A stretch of DNA of 64,000 nucleotides from Prescottella subtropica (GTDB lineage: Bacteria; Actinomycetota; Actinomycetes; Mycobacteriales; Mycobacteriaceae). The notes under the pieces are model-generated. The model was not told the origin of the DNA. It worked only from the letters and a program-made list of their open reading frames with translations, and did no database searches. The first letter of the stretch is position 1. The number at the start of each line of letters is the position of its first letter. The position numbers were made by a program, and so were the translations under genes. Positions 9,733 through 18,487 of the stretch are shown one piece after another. The stretch covers positions 124,001-188,000 of the forward strand of contig NZ_SKCH01000007.1 of assembly GCF_005434945.1 (NCBI RefSeq), in the 5' to 3' direction.

Positions 9733-10308
9733 ATGAGCGTGTCACTGGCCAAGGGCGGCAACGTCTCCCTGTCGAAGCAGTCGGCGAACCTGACGTCGAT
9801 CACCGTCGGTCTCGGATGGGATCAGCGCACCACCACCGGCGCCGCCTACGATCTCGACGCCTCCGTGCTGCTGACCGGACCGGAGCGCAAGGTGCTCTCC
9901 GACAGCCACTTCGTGTTCTACAACAACCTCAAGTCCCCGGACGGTGCGGTCGAGCACACCGGCGACAACCTCACCGGCGAGGGCGAGGGCGACGACGAGT
10001 CGATCAACATCGACCTCACGGCCCTGGACCCGAAGGTCACGAACATCTTCTTCCCGGTCTCGATCCACGAGGCTGTCGAGCGCGGCCAGTCGTTCGGTCA
10101 GGTCATCAACGCGTTCATCCGTGTCGTCGACCGCAACACCGGTGTCGAGCTGGCCCGCTACGACCTGTCGGAGGACGCGTCCACCGAGACCGCCATGATC
10201 TTCGGCGAGGTCTACCGCAACGGCGCCGAGTGGAAGTTCCGGGCGATCGGCCAGGGCTACGCCTCCGGACTGGCGGGCATCGCCCGCGACTACGGCGTCA
10301 ACATCTGA
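9733..10308 (+). CDS. terD: Canonical TerD family calcium-binding stress protein (second copy)
   Basis: 191 residues with all TerD motifs: [54 protein letters not shown] and [15 protein letters not shown]. The ATG at 9733 is preceded by GGATGGAG. A longer in-frame reading upstream to 9595 would include an unrelated hydrophobic/basic stretch that overlaps the preceding terminator, so it was not used. The 124 bases upstream, after the hairpin, probably hold its own promoter. It is a close paralogue of the preceding terD. Confidence 0.96.
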   Translation: MSVSLAKGGNVSLSKQSANLTSITVGLGWDQRTTTGAAYDLDASVLLTGPERKVLSDSHFVFYNNLKSPDGAVEHTGDNLTGEGEGDDESINIDLTALDPKVTNIFFPVSIHEAVERGQSFGQVINAFIRVVDRNTGVELARYDLSEDASTETAMIFGEVYRNGAEWKFRAIGQGYASGLAGIARDYGVNI

Positions 10309-10334
10309 CCGCCGCCCCATCATCTGATCGGTGA

Positions 10335-10365
10335 GTGCGGCCGCGAACCTCGATCGCGGCCGCAC
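10335..10365. terminator. Hairpin between terD and the TerC-like gene
   Basis: Perfect 12-bp inverted repeat (10335-10346 and 10354-10365) with a 7-base loop, 26 bases after the terD stop. The TerC-like gene starts 32 bases later, so this may be a terminator or a partial attenuator. Confidence 0.55.
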
Positions 10366-10397
10366 CACCCCCTCACACGAGAAAGGGCCACCACCCC

Positions 10398-11513
10398 GTG
10401 GTTCTCCGCATTTTCGGAGTCTCGTTTGCCGTCACCGTCGTCTCCCTCGTGGTGGCGTTCCTCTACGGTGGCCCGCAAGCACTGCTCCTCGTCACCATCC
10501 TCGGCATCCTCGAGGTGTCCCTGTCGTTCGACAACGCCGTCATCAACGCCACCGTCCTGCGACGGATGAGCGAGTTCTGGCAGAAGATCTTCCTCACCGT
10601 CGGCATCCTGATCGCCGTCTTCGGTATGCGCCTGGTGTTCCCGCTGGCGATCGTGTGGATCGCTTCCGGTCTCGGCCCGATCGACGCGATCGACCTCGCC
10701 CTGAATCCGCCGGCGGACGGTGCCGCGTACTTCCCCGACGGCTCGGCCAGCTACGAAACGCTGATCACCGACGCTCACCCGCAGATCGCGGCGTTCGGCG
10801 GCATGTTCCTGCTGATGCTGTTCCTCGGCTTCGTGCTCGAGGAGAAGGAGATCACCTGGCTCTCCTGGATCGAGCGGCCCCTCGAGAAGATCGGCAAGCT
10901 CGCCCAGCTCGAGGTCGTCATCGCCACCGCCCTGCTGGTGGTGACCGCGGTGTTCATCGCCCCGGAGGACAAGACCGCCACCGTGATGATCGCCGGCGCA
11001 CTCGGCATGATCACCTACATGATCGTCAACGGTCTCGGCGAGATGTTCAACGTCGACGAGGACAGCGACGAGAAGAGCAGCGGCCCCAGCGATCTCGCGA
11101 AGGCCACCGGTAAGGCCGGCTTCTTCCTGTTCCTGTACCTCGAGGTGCTCGACGCGTCGTTCTCGTTCGACGGTGTGATCGGCGCGTTCGCGATCACCGC
11201 CGACCCGATCATCATCGCCCTCGGCCTCGGCTTCATCGGCGCCATGTTCGTCCGCTCGCTGACCGTGTACCTGGTCCGTCAGGGCACCCTGTCGGAGTAC
11301 GTGTACCTCGAGCACGGCGCGCACTGGGCGATCGGCGCACTCGCCCTGATCCTGATGTACTCCATCGGCACCCACGTTCCGGAGGTCGTCACCGGCCTCG
11401 TCGGTGTCGTCCTGATCGCCGCGGCCCTGATCACCAGCATCATCCGCAACAAGCGCAACCCGGAGGCCGGCGACGACGCCGACACCTCGGCCGACATACC
11501 CGCCAACGCCTGA
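10398..11513 (+). CDS. TerC-like integral membrane protein (DUF475/YceF type)
   Basis: 371 residues with about eight or nine hydrophobic segments. It has the two TerC-superfamily repeats LEVSLSFDNAVINA (about 36-49) and LEVLDASFSFDGVIGAFA (about 249-266), whose acidic residues sit in the membrane and are thought to bind metal. The length, the inserted loop with NPPADGAAYFPDG and the motif EEKEITWL fit DUF475 better than classical TerC. TerC-superfamily members are implicated in manganese export and Ter stress responses. GTG at 10398 is used, behind GAAAGGG. It is in the same direction as the flanking Ter genes. Confidence 0.88.
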   Translation: MVLRIFGVSFAVTVVSLVVAFLYGGPQALLLVTILGILEVSLSFDNAVINATVLRRMSEFWQKIFLTVGILIAVFGMRLVFPLAIVWIASGLGPIDAIDLALNPPADGAAYFPDGSASYETLITDAHPQIAAFGGMFLLMLFLGFVLEEKEITWLSWIERPLEKIGKLAQLEVVIATALLVVTAVFIAPEDKTATVMIAGALGMITYMIVNGLGEMFNVDEDSDEKSSGPSDLAKATGKAGFFLFLYLEVLDASFSFDGVIGAFAITADPIIIALGLGFIGAMFVRSLTVYLVRQGTLSEYVYLEHGAHWAIGALALILMYSIGTHVPEVVTGLVGVVLIAAALITSIIRNKRNPEAGDDADTSADIPANA

Positions 11514-11539
11514 CCCCGTATCGACCCAAGGAGCCGACC

Positions 11540-12169
11540 ATGGCGATCAACCTGAACAAGGTCACCCTCGACAAGGCCAACCCCACCGTCTCGCTCGCCA
11601 AGTCGGGGGACGGGCAGGGCACCATGCGCGTCAACCTGAACTGGACTGCCGGCGCCGCCCCTGCCGGCAAGGGCCTCTTCGCGAAGCTCAAGGCGGCCGC
11701 CGCCCCGTCCGTCGACCTCGACCTCGGTGCGATGTACGAACTGGCCGACGGCAGCCGTGGCGTCGTGCAGGCCCTCGGCAACTCGTTCGGTTCCCTGAAC
11801 CAGCCGCCGTTCATCCACCTCGACGGCGACGACCGCAGCGGCAGCAACACCGCCGGGGAGAACCTGCACATCAACCTCGCCGACATCACCAAGTTCCGGC
11901 GGATCCTGATCTTCGCCTACATCTACGAGGGTGTCCCGAACTGGTCGCAGGCCGACGGTGTCGTCACCCTGTTCCCGTCGTCCGGCCCCCAGGTCGAGGT
12001 CCGTCTCGACTCGGCCGACAACCAGGCCGTCTCGTGTGCGATCGCGATGCTCGAGAGCAACGGGCGGGAACTGACCGTCACCCGCGAGGTCCGCTACATC
12101 CGCGGCTCCCAGCAGGACATCGACAACACGTACGGATTCGGCATGAACTGGACACCCGGCCGCAAGTAG
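11540..12169 (+). CDS. TerA-like stress protein (TerD superfamily)
   Basis: 209 residues. The fold pattern is TerD-related, but several motifs match the TerA branch: VRVNLNW near the start, VDLDLGAMYELADG, FIHLDGDDRSGSNTAGENL and a C-terminal TYGFGMNWTPGRK. The aspartates of the acidic loop are kept. It starts 26 bases after the TerC-like gene with GGAGC upstream, so both probably share a transcript. The partner and metal are unknown. Confidence 0.82.
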   Translation: MAINLNKVTLDKANPTVSLAKSGDGQGTMRVNLNWTAGAAPAGKGLFAKLKAAAAPSVDLDLGAMYELADGSRGVVQALGNSFGSLNQPPFIHLDGDDRSGSNTAGENLHINLADITKFRRILIFAYIYEGVPNWSQADGVVTLFPSSGPQVEVRLDSADNQAVSCAIAMLESNGRELTVTREVRYIRGSQQDIDNTYGFGMNWTPGRK

Positions 12170-12176
12170 CAGCCGG

Positions 12177-12207
12177 CCGGTGGCCCCACCCGGCGTGGGT
12201 CCACCGG
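12177..12207. terminator. Terminator hairpin between convergent Ter genes
   Basis: 13-bp stem with one mismatch (12177-12189 and 12195-12207) and a 5-base loop, between the TerA-like gene (plus) and the TerD-vWA gene (minus). It probably serves both. Confidence 0.65.
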
Positions 12208-12215
12208 TGTCCGGG

Positions 12216-13535
12216 TCACCGCAGGATGTTCGCGGCGCGGGCGGCCCGCAACCAGTCCGGGTACTCCGACAGCAGCAGCTCGTAGAGGCGGCTGTCCGGC
12301 ACCGAGTCGACGTTGTCGACGGAGAAGAATCCGGCGTTGTCGACGGTCCGGCCGGATAGGGTGTCGAGCTTCTCCAGGACACCGAAGCCGCTGCGGCCGA
12401 TCCCGATGAACTGCCAGAACGCCGGCCGGGACGACGCCTGACGCATCAGCTTCTGGATGGCGCCGCGCTTGTTGAAGCCGCCGTCGGTGAAGAACAGCAC
12501 CAGCGTCGGAACCGTGGCGTCACGGTCGAGGCTCGCGATGATCTCGGACATGATCGGGATCTCGTCGTTGATGCCGCCGATCTGCTTGTCGTAGTCGATG
12601 CCGCCGTGCCGGCCGTGCAGGTGGATGTACTCGTCGATCCACTCGTCGGCCCGGTCGACGGTCACGTCGGGCAGCTTCGCGAACTTCACGCCGTACAGGT
12701 ACGCCTCGAGCTGCCCGTCCGAGTCGAGCTGGGTGGCGACCGGCACCATACGTCGGACGGTCTCGGCGACTTCGCCGCCGGAGTAGCGGCGGCTCATCGA
12801 CCCGGTCTTGTCGATCACCAGGATCACCCGCCCGACGTAGTCCCGCGCCCCCTTGGTCAGGAGAACCTTGGCGACTTCCTTCTTCCGCAGATCGAGTTTC
12901 TGCCGCTTCTCGAGCGACAGCCTCGCCTCCGCGGGCACCGTCCGCACCCCGGACGCATCGACCGTCGCCACACCCGACGGTGCCGCCGGTACGGGTGCCG
13001 GTGTCGGTGCGGCAGGTGCCGGGTGCTCGCCGGGGGCGTCGTCGACGGCGACACCGTGCTCGGTGACCAACGCGACCAGACCGCCCTCCCAACCGGCGGA
13101 CACGTTGCGGGCCTTCCAGATTCCGTTCCGGCGGTACACCTCGAGCAGCACCGCCGACCGTTCCGTGGTGAGCCCGTCGACGGCGGCGGTGAGGGTCTCC
13201 CCGCCGGGCTGGGTGAGGGTGACCGCCAGTGTCGGGACCGCCGAGAGCGGGCCGGGCACCGTCTCGTCCACCGACACGGCGACGGCGATCATGCCGATGT
13301 CGGCGGGGATCGCGGGAAGGTCGAGGCGTACCTGCCCGGCCGCATCGAGGGTGACCGAGCCGTCGGGGGAGGCCGGATTGTTGAAGAACACCAGGTCGTC
13401 GTCGCTGCGGACGGTGCGGGTGGCGTCGAGCAGGAACACGAACAGGTCGACGCTGCCGGGAGTGGTTCCGGTGACGGCGACGGTGGCGGGGGCATCCGAG
13501 ACGGCGGTGTTCGCGCCTCGGGTCAGGACGGTCAC
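12216..13535 (-). CDS. TerD domain fused to a von Willebrand A domain
   Basis: 439 residues. The N-terminal TerD-like domain (about 1-165) shows SDDDLVFFNNPASPDGS and WEGGLVALVTEHGVAVDD. A Pro/Ala linker (about 170-190) leads to a basic segment rich in Lys/Arg and then a vWA domain (about 230-439) whose metal-site motif is VIDKTGSMS, with VLFFTDGGF as the second metal loop. vWA proteins are frequent in Ter clusters and may bind TerD partners through a metal ion. The GTG at 13535 follows AAAGGA by about 10 bases and aligns with other TerD N-termini. It is divergent from the following operon. Confidence 0.85.
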   Translation of the reverse strand: MTVLTRGANTAVSDAPATVAVTGTTPGSVDLFVFLLDATRTVRSDDDLVFFNNPASPDGSVTLDAAGQVRLDLPAIPADIGMIAVAVSVDETVPGPLSAVPTLAVTLTQPGGETLTAAVDGLTTERSAVLLEVYRRNGIWKARNVSAGWEGGLVALVTEHGVAVDDAPGEHPAPAAPTPAPVPAAPSGVATVDASGVRTVPAEARLSLEKRQKLDLRKKEVAKVLLTKGARDYVGRVILVIDKTGSMSRRYSGGEVAETVRRMVPVATQLDSDGQLEAYLYGVKFAKLPDVTVDRADEWIDEYIHLHGRHGGIDYDKQIGGINDEIPIMSEIIASLDRDATVPTLVLFFTDGGFNKRGAIQKLMRQASSRPAFWQFIGIGRSGFGVLEKLDTLSGRTVDNAGFFSVDNVDSVPDSRLYELLLSEYPDWLRAARAANILR

Positions 13536-13681
13536 GGGAAGCAGGGTCCTTTCGGGAGGGAACCGGTCGACGACGGAAAAGGTTGCGGTACCGGCGTTTC
13601 GCAGCGCATCGTACGACGGCCGCAGGCGGCACCGGAGTGGGGAGTCGTGGCGCTGTCGGGGCACGTCGATACCATCGACGG
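13536..13681. promoter_or_regulatory. Divergent intergenic region of the TerD-vWA gene and the biosynthetic operon
   Basis: 146 bases between two divergent starts; it must hold promoters in both directions if the annotated starts are right. No clear repeat or operator stands out beyond a locally less GC-rich stretch near 13565-13590. Confidence 0.4.
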
Positions 13682-14872
13682 GTGGCCAGAACCTTCATGC
13701 GCCGCTGGTTTCCTGGGGGACCGGACGATGATCCTGCGGCGATCAGCGCCTACAACGCGATGACGACCGCGTTCCTGCAGACCGACCGGCTCCTCGCCGA
13801 CATCGAGGACGGTGTCGCGGCGTCCCGCGACACCGACCCGACCCGTGATGTCGTGTCCCGGTGGGCTCCGGTGCGGGAGAGTCACGCGCAGGCGACGTCG
13901 ACGTACCTGCAGTTGCAGCGCCCCGAACCCGACTCCCCGTACGCGGCGGCCGCCGTCTACCAGGACTGCACCCGGGCGCTCGAGCAGGTGTCGGCGGACA
14001 TGACCGCGTTCCGGGACCGGTTCGGGGAGAACCTGTCCCGCGCGCGGGCGGCCCGGCAGATCGCGGCCGGGGCGGTGCAGCAGGCACGGGTCGCCGCGAA
14101 CCGGGCCGTCGCCGCCCTCGACCGGCCGGAGAGTCTGCCGTTCCTGCAGTACCCGTCGGTGATCGCCGCCGTCGACGTCCTCGCCGCGCAGATCCGCACA
14201 CTCGACACGGTCGCCGACAGCGCCGATCAGCAGGAGGCCGCGGCCGCGGTCACCACGGCGGCCGCCTCCGTGCACACCGCACTGTCGGCCGCCCCCGGAC
14301 GGGGGACGGAAGCGCAGAACGCGGTCCGGTCGATCGCGACCCGGATCAGTGCGGTCGCCACCCGTGCCGACCAGTTGGGGCCGGTCCGCTCGGCGTTGCT
14401 ACGGGAATTCAGTGCCGCCTGCTCGAACGACCTGGTCGACAACGACCGGATCGCCGCCGCGGCGGCGGCCGCCGCCGAGCAGGAGGTGCAGGCCGCCCGC
14501 GGCGAGATCACCGCCGGCCGGCCCGAGGCCGCCCTGGCGCACTGCGCGTCGGCCCGCGACCAGTTGCGGGAGGCCGACGCCGCCGTGGACGCGGTCACCG
14601 ACCGACTGCGGTCCCTGCACGACGTACGCGCGAACCCCGCCCGGACGGCGGACAAGGTGCGGTTCCGGTTGCGGGACGCACAACAGTTGGCGATGCAACG
14701 CGACCTCGTCGGTGAGTGGGGGTCGGTCCTCGACGCCCAGGTCGACCGCATCGACCGTGCGTGTGTCGCACTCGACGGGGTGCATCCCGACTATTGGACC
14801 TACACGACCGACCTCGAGGCGATCGACCGCTTCGTCAGCGGGGTCGTCGACCGCATGAGAGGACGCGGATGA
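13682..14872 (+). CDS. Ter-operon alpha-helical protein, unknown function
   Basis: About 396 residues, almost wholly helical and alanine-rich, with long amphipathic stretches (about 30-330) consistent with coiled coils. A basic N-terminus (RTFMRRWF) and a more mixed C-terminal segment (VHPDYWTYTTDLEAIDRF) flank them. No signal peptide or membrane span is seen, and no enzyme motif is recognised. It is not clearly TelA-like. Start choice is uncertain: GTG at 13682 or ATG at 13697. Its stop overlaps the next start as ATGA, so it is the first gene of a translationally coupled seven-gene operon. I infer a structural or scaffold role. Confidence 0.75.
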   Translation: MARTFMRRWFPGGPDDDPAAISAYNAMTTAFLQTDRLLADIEDGVAASRDTDPTRDVVSRWAPVRESHAQATSTYLQLQRPEPDSPYAAAAVYQDCTRALEQVSADMTAFRDRFGENLSRARAARQIAAGAVQQARVAANRAVAALDRPESLPFLQYPSVIAAVDVLAAQIRTLDTVADSADQQEAAAAVTTAAASVHTALSAAPGRGTEAQNAVRSIATRISAVATRADQLGPVRSALLREFSAACSNDLVDNDRIAAAAAAAAEQEVQAARGEITAGRPEAALAHCASARDQLREADAAVDAVTDRLRSLHDVRANPARTADKVRFRLRDAQQLAMQRDLVGEWGSVLDAQVDRIDRACVALDGVHPDYWTYTTDLEAIDRFVSGVVDRMRGRG

Positions 14873-16071
14873 CCCGTCACCTTGCCGACCCCGAACCCCG
14901 GATCGGGCAGGCCCTGACACATTTCCACCAGCTCGATCCGCAGACCCGGGACCGGCTGTTCCTGCACCGGCCGACCCCGGTCACCGACACCGACACCCGG
15001 GAACGCCTGGCACTCGCGCTCGGCGCCACCCTGTACGTGCCGGGGAACCGGCCGGATCTGGCCGACACCATCGCCCGACGCTGCACCGAGGGGGTGATGT
15101 CGATGGTGATCGACCTCGAGGACGCGGTCGCCGACGACCAGGTCGACGCCGCCCTCGCCGGTGCGGTCGACGCCCTCGACACGCTCGCCGGCACTCCGGC
15201 CGCCGGGATGCTGCTGTTCGTGCGGGTCCGCACCGCCACCGAGATCCGTGCCGTCACCGCGGCACTCGGCGCCGGAGTCGAGGCACTGACCGGGTTCGTG
15301 GTCCCGAAGTTCACCGCCGCCACCGGCGGCGACACCCTGACCGCGGTGCGGGAGGCGTCGGAGACGTCGGGCAAGCACCTGTACGTGATGCCGGTCCTCG
15401 AATCCCCGGTCCTGGCGTATCGGGAGGCCCGCGACACCGAACTGCAGGCGATCGCGGCCCTGCTCGCCGAGCATCGGGACCGGGTACTCGCGGTGCGGAT
15501 CGGGGCCACCGACATGTGCGGGCTGTTCGGGATCCGCCGCGACCGCGACCTGACGATCTACGACGTGCGCGTCGTCTCCGACGTGATCGCCGGCATCGTC
15601 AACTATCTGGGCCGCGCGGACGGCACCGGGTTCGTGATCACCGGCCCGGTGTGGGAATACTTCGCCGACCACGAACGCATGTTCCGGCCGCAACTACGGG
15701 AAACCCCGTTCGCGGAACAGGACGCGGTGCGGTTCCGACAGCAACTCGTCAGCCGCGACCTCGACGGACTGCTGCGGGAGATCGCCCTCGACCACGCCAA
15801 CGGCATCCAGGGCAAGACCGTCATCCATCCCTCGCATGTCGCGCCGGTGCACGCGCTGGCCGCGGTCACCGCGGAGGAGTACCACGACGCGGTCGACATC
15901 CTCGGCGGCGACACCGGCGGGGTCCTCGCGTCGGGGTACGGCAACAAGATGAACGAACTCAAACCACACCGGCAGTGGGCGCAGCGGGTCGTGCTGCGCG
16001 CCTCGGTGTTCGGTGTGACCAACCCGGGAGTGACCTTCGTGGACCTGCTGACCGCCCTGGCGGCCCGATGA
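14869..16071 (+). CDS. HpcH/HpaI aldolase / citrate-lyase beta (CitE-like) family protein
   Basis: 400 residues. The TIM-barrel C-C lyase signatures are visible: LYVPGNRPDL (about 55-64), the metal-ligand region VIDLEDAV (about 80-87), FVRVRT, VVPKF and GIQGKTVIHPSHV in the last third. CitE-like proteins cleave or form C-C bonds in acyl-CoA or keto-acid substrates; here the length and neighbours match the version seen in Ter-linked biosynthetic operons, where it is thought to prepare a side chain for a nucleoside-like product. The substrate is inferred, not shown. It overlaps both neighbours by ATGA. Confidence 0.85.
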   Translation: MTRHLADPEPRIGQALTHFHQLDPQTRDRLFLHRPTPVTDTDTRERLALALGATLYVPGNRPDLADTIARRCTEGVMSMVIDLEDAVADDQVDAALAGAVDALDTLAGTPAAGMLLFVRVRTATEIRAVTAALGAGVEALTGFVVPKFTAATGGDTLTAVREASETSGKHLYVMPVLESPVLAYREARDTELQAIAALLAEHRDRVLAVRIGATDMCGLFGIRRDRDLTIYDVRVVSDVIAGIVNYLGRADGTGFVITGPVWEYFADHERMFRPQLRETPFAEQDAVRFRQQLVSRDLDGLLREIALDHANGIQGKTVIHPSHVAPVHALAAVTAEEYHDAVDILGGDTGGVLASGYGNKMNELKPHRQWAQRVVLRASVFGVTNPGVTFVDLLTALAAR

Positions 16072-17363
16072 CCACCACCGCCGCCTCTGCCGCGCCGGCG
16101 TGGGCGACCGCACGATTCGGCCTCACCCTCCACGACAGCGACAGCGACAGCGACAGTCGGTGGCGGGTCACCGATCTCGTGCAGCCCGGCCTGCGCCGCA
16201 ACCCGCGGCGCGCACACCTGCTGGTGTCCACCGTCCTCGGCAAGCATGTGCCGACCGACCCGGTGCGGGTGCGCGCGGCCGCGGACGACCTCGCCGAGAA
16301 GGTGACCGCGGTCCTCGGCGCCGATGTCGCCGCCGACGCGATCGTCCTCGGATTCGCGGAAACCGCAACCGGTCTCGGGCATGCGGTCGCCGCCCGGATG
16401 GGTGCCGCCTGCTATCTGCACTCGACCCGCCGCCGCACCCCGGGTGTCCCGGTCCTGGGCGGGTTCGAGGAGGGGCATTCGCACGCCACCTCGCATCTGC
16501 TGCAGCCGACCTCCCCGGACCTGTTCACCGGTGATGCGCCGCTGGTTCTCGTCGACGACGAGATCTCCACCGGCGCCACCGCCGTCGACGCGATCCGGGC
16601 CCTGCACCGGATCACGGCCCGCGACCGGTACGTGATCGCGTCGCTGGTCGACATGAGCGAACCCCACCACCGGGCGGCGATCGATGTGGCCGCCGCCGAA
16701 ATGGGAACCCGGATCGACCACGTCGCGCTCGCCGCCGGCCGCACCCACCTCCCGGACGGGCTCACCGCACAGGTCACCGCGCTGGAAGCGCCGACCCTGA
16801 ACCCGGTCGCCGACCGGGTCGGGGAGGTGGCAGACGTTCGGATCGCATGGCCCGCGCACGTGCCCGACGGCGGCCGCTACGGCATCCTCGCCGCCGACGC
16901 CGGCGCGTTCACCGCCGCCACCGCGGCGGCCGCGGACACCGTCGTCCCGCACCTGGATCCGGCACGCCCGGTGATCGTGATCGGGCACGAGGAGTTGATG
17001 TACCTGCCGCTGTGCATCGCCGAACATCTCGCGCACCGAGGGTTCGCGGTCCGCTACCAGACCACCACCCGGTCCCCGGCGTACGTCCACGATCATCCCG
17101 GCTACCCGCTGCGCCGCGGCTTCGAGTTCTGTGCCCCGGAGCCGGATCCCTATGCTCGCCGCTACCTGTACAACGCCGTCCGGCCCGATCCGGGACCGGA
17201 TGCGCAGCTGCTGGTGGTGATCGACAGCCCCGCCGACACCGTCGAACTGCGTTCTCCCGGTGGGCTTCTCGACGTTCTCACGGCCGCCGGCCACGACGTC
17301 GTCGTCGCTGTCGTCCCGACCACCGACCACCAGGCCCTCACCGCCGCGAGGAACCACCCATGA
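16068..17363 (+). CDS. Phosphoribosyltransferase-TRSP domain protein
   Basis: 431 residues. The N-terminal half has a type-I PRTase fold with the PRPP-binding loop LVLVDDEISTGATA (about 159-172) and an upstream LGFAETATGLGH. The C-terminal half (about 240-431) matches the TRSP domain that accompanies such PRTases, with VIGHEELMYLPL and a late cysteine-bearing FEFCAPEPDPYARRYLYN. The predicted role is to link a base-like group to PRPP. Near the N-terminus four Asp-Ser pairs (about 23-30) come from a short GACAGC repeat at 16135-16158. Starts by ATGA overlap with the CitE-like gene and ends by ATGA with the next. Confidence 0.85.
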   Translation: MTTTAASAAPAWATARFGLTLHDSDSDSDSRWRVTDLVQPGLRRNPRRAHLLVSTVLGKHVPTDPVRVRAAADDLAEKVTAVLGADVAADAIVLGFAETATGLGHAVAARMGAACYLHSTRRRTPGVPVLGGFEEGHSHATSHLLQPTSPDLFTGDAPLVLVDDEISTGATAVDAIRALHRITARDRYVIASLVDMSEPHHRAAIDVAAAEMGTRIDHVALAAGRTHLPDGLTAQVTALEAPTLNPVADRVGEVADVRIAWPAHVPDGGRYGILAADAGAFTAATAAAADTVVPHLDPARPVIVIGHEELMYLPLCIAEHLAHRGFAVRYQTTTRSPAYVHDHPGYPLRRGFEFCAPEPDPYARRYLYNAVRPDPGPDAQLLVVIDSPADTVELRSPGGLLDVLTAAGHDVVVAVVPTTDHQALTAARNHP

Positions 17364-18487
17364 CCACCATCCCTGTCGCGACACCGCCGTTGACCGGCCC
17401 CGGCTTCGGCTCCTACGACGCCGACGAGGTCACCTGGCTGCTCAAGGACCTCTCCGACCTCGACCTCGAGGCCGACCTCGCCGACCGCGAGAAGGCCATC
17501 CAGGCGGGGACCGCGCACTACGCCGAATCCCTGCCCGTCGAATACCAGCCCGACGCCGCCTACCGGGAACTCTTCGACACCGCCCTGGCCGACTCCGCGG
17601 CGCGTCTCGCGCACGCGGTCGGCACCGTCACCGAACTCCTCGTCGCCGAACGCGGCCCGAACCTGACCCTGGTGTCGCTGGCGCGGGCCGGTACTCCCGT
17701 CGGCATCCTGATCCGCCGCTGGGCCAGGCGATTCCATCAGGTGTCGTGGCCGCACTACGCGGTCTCGATCGTCCGCGGCCGCGGAATCGACACCGTCGCC
17801 CTCGACCACATCACCGGCCGCCACGACCCCGGCTCGGTGGTGTTCGTCGACGGCTGGACCGGCAAGGGCGCCATCACCCGCGAACTCACCGCTGCACTGG
17901 ACGCCTACGCCGCCGCCGGTGGCCCGCGCCTGTCGGACGATCTCGCGGTCCTCGCCGACCCCGGCCACTGCGTCCGCACCTACGGCACCCGCGACGACTT
18001 CCTCATCGCGTCCGCCTGCCTGAACTCCACCGTCTCCGGGCTGGTGTCGCGCACCGTCCTGAGCGACCGGCACATCGGGCCCGGCGAATTCCACGGCGCC
18101 AAGTTCTACCGCGACCTCACCGGCCAGGACGTGTCGAACCGCCTGCTGGACACCGTCACCGCCGAGTTCGACGCCGCCCACCCGGCGGCCGCCGTGGCCG
18201 CCGGCGCGATCGCCGCGGGGGACCGGACACCGTCGTGGACGGGATGGGCGTCGGTGGACGCGGTCCGCGTCGAGTACGGCATCGGCTCGGTGAACTTCGT
18301 CAAACCCGGTGTCGGGGAAACCACCCGCGTCCTACTGCGACGCATCCCGTGGAAGGTCCTCGTCCGCGACGCCGACGCCCCCGAACACGCCCACATCCGC
18401 ATGCTCGCCGCCGCCCGCGACGTCCCCGTCGAGGTCGTGCCCGACCTCGCGTACTCGTGCATGGGCCTGATCAAGGAACAGCCGTGA
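17360..18487 (+). CDS. StiP-type PRTase-related protein with PELOTA-like C-terminal domain
   Basis: 375 residues. The central part has a PRTase-like pattern: SLARAGTPVGILIRR (about 106-120) and SVVFVDGWTGKGAIT (about 159-173), the latter in the position of the PRPP loop. The C-terminal ~60 residues (IPWKVLVRDADAPEHAHIRM onward) look like an L7Ae/PELOTA RNA-binding-type domain. This family is often labelled cysteine protease StiP; the visible sequence favours a phosphoribosyltransferase-fold enzyme. It probably acts with the preceding PRTase on the same pathway. It overlaps neighbours by ATGA (start) and GTGA (stop). Confidence 0.82.
   Translation: MTTIPVATPPLTGPGFGSYDADEVTWLLKDLSDLDLEADLADREKAIQAGTAHYAESLPVEYQPDAAYRELFDTALADSAARLAHAVGTVTELLVAERGPNLTLVSLARAGTPVGILIRRWARRFHQVSWPHYAVSIVRGRGIDTVALDHITGRHDPGSVVFVDGWTGKGAITRELTAALDAYAAAGGPRLSDDLAVLADPGHCVRTYGTRDDFLIASACLNSTVSGLVSRTVLSDRHIGPGEFHGAKFYRDLTGQDVSNRLLDTVTAEFDAAHPAAAVAAGAIAAGDRTPSWTGWASVDAVRVEYGIGSVNFVKPGVGETTRVLLRRIPWKVLVRDADAPEHAHIRMLAAARDVPVEVVPDLAYSCMGLIKEQP

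Noticed and set aside
13682-14872. Assignment of the helical protein as TelA
   Set aside because: TelA proteins occur in ter clusters and are helical and of similar length, but I could not recognise TelA motifs in this sequence.
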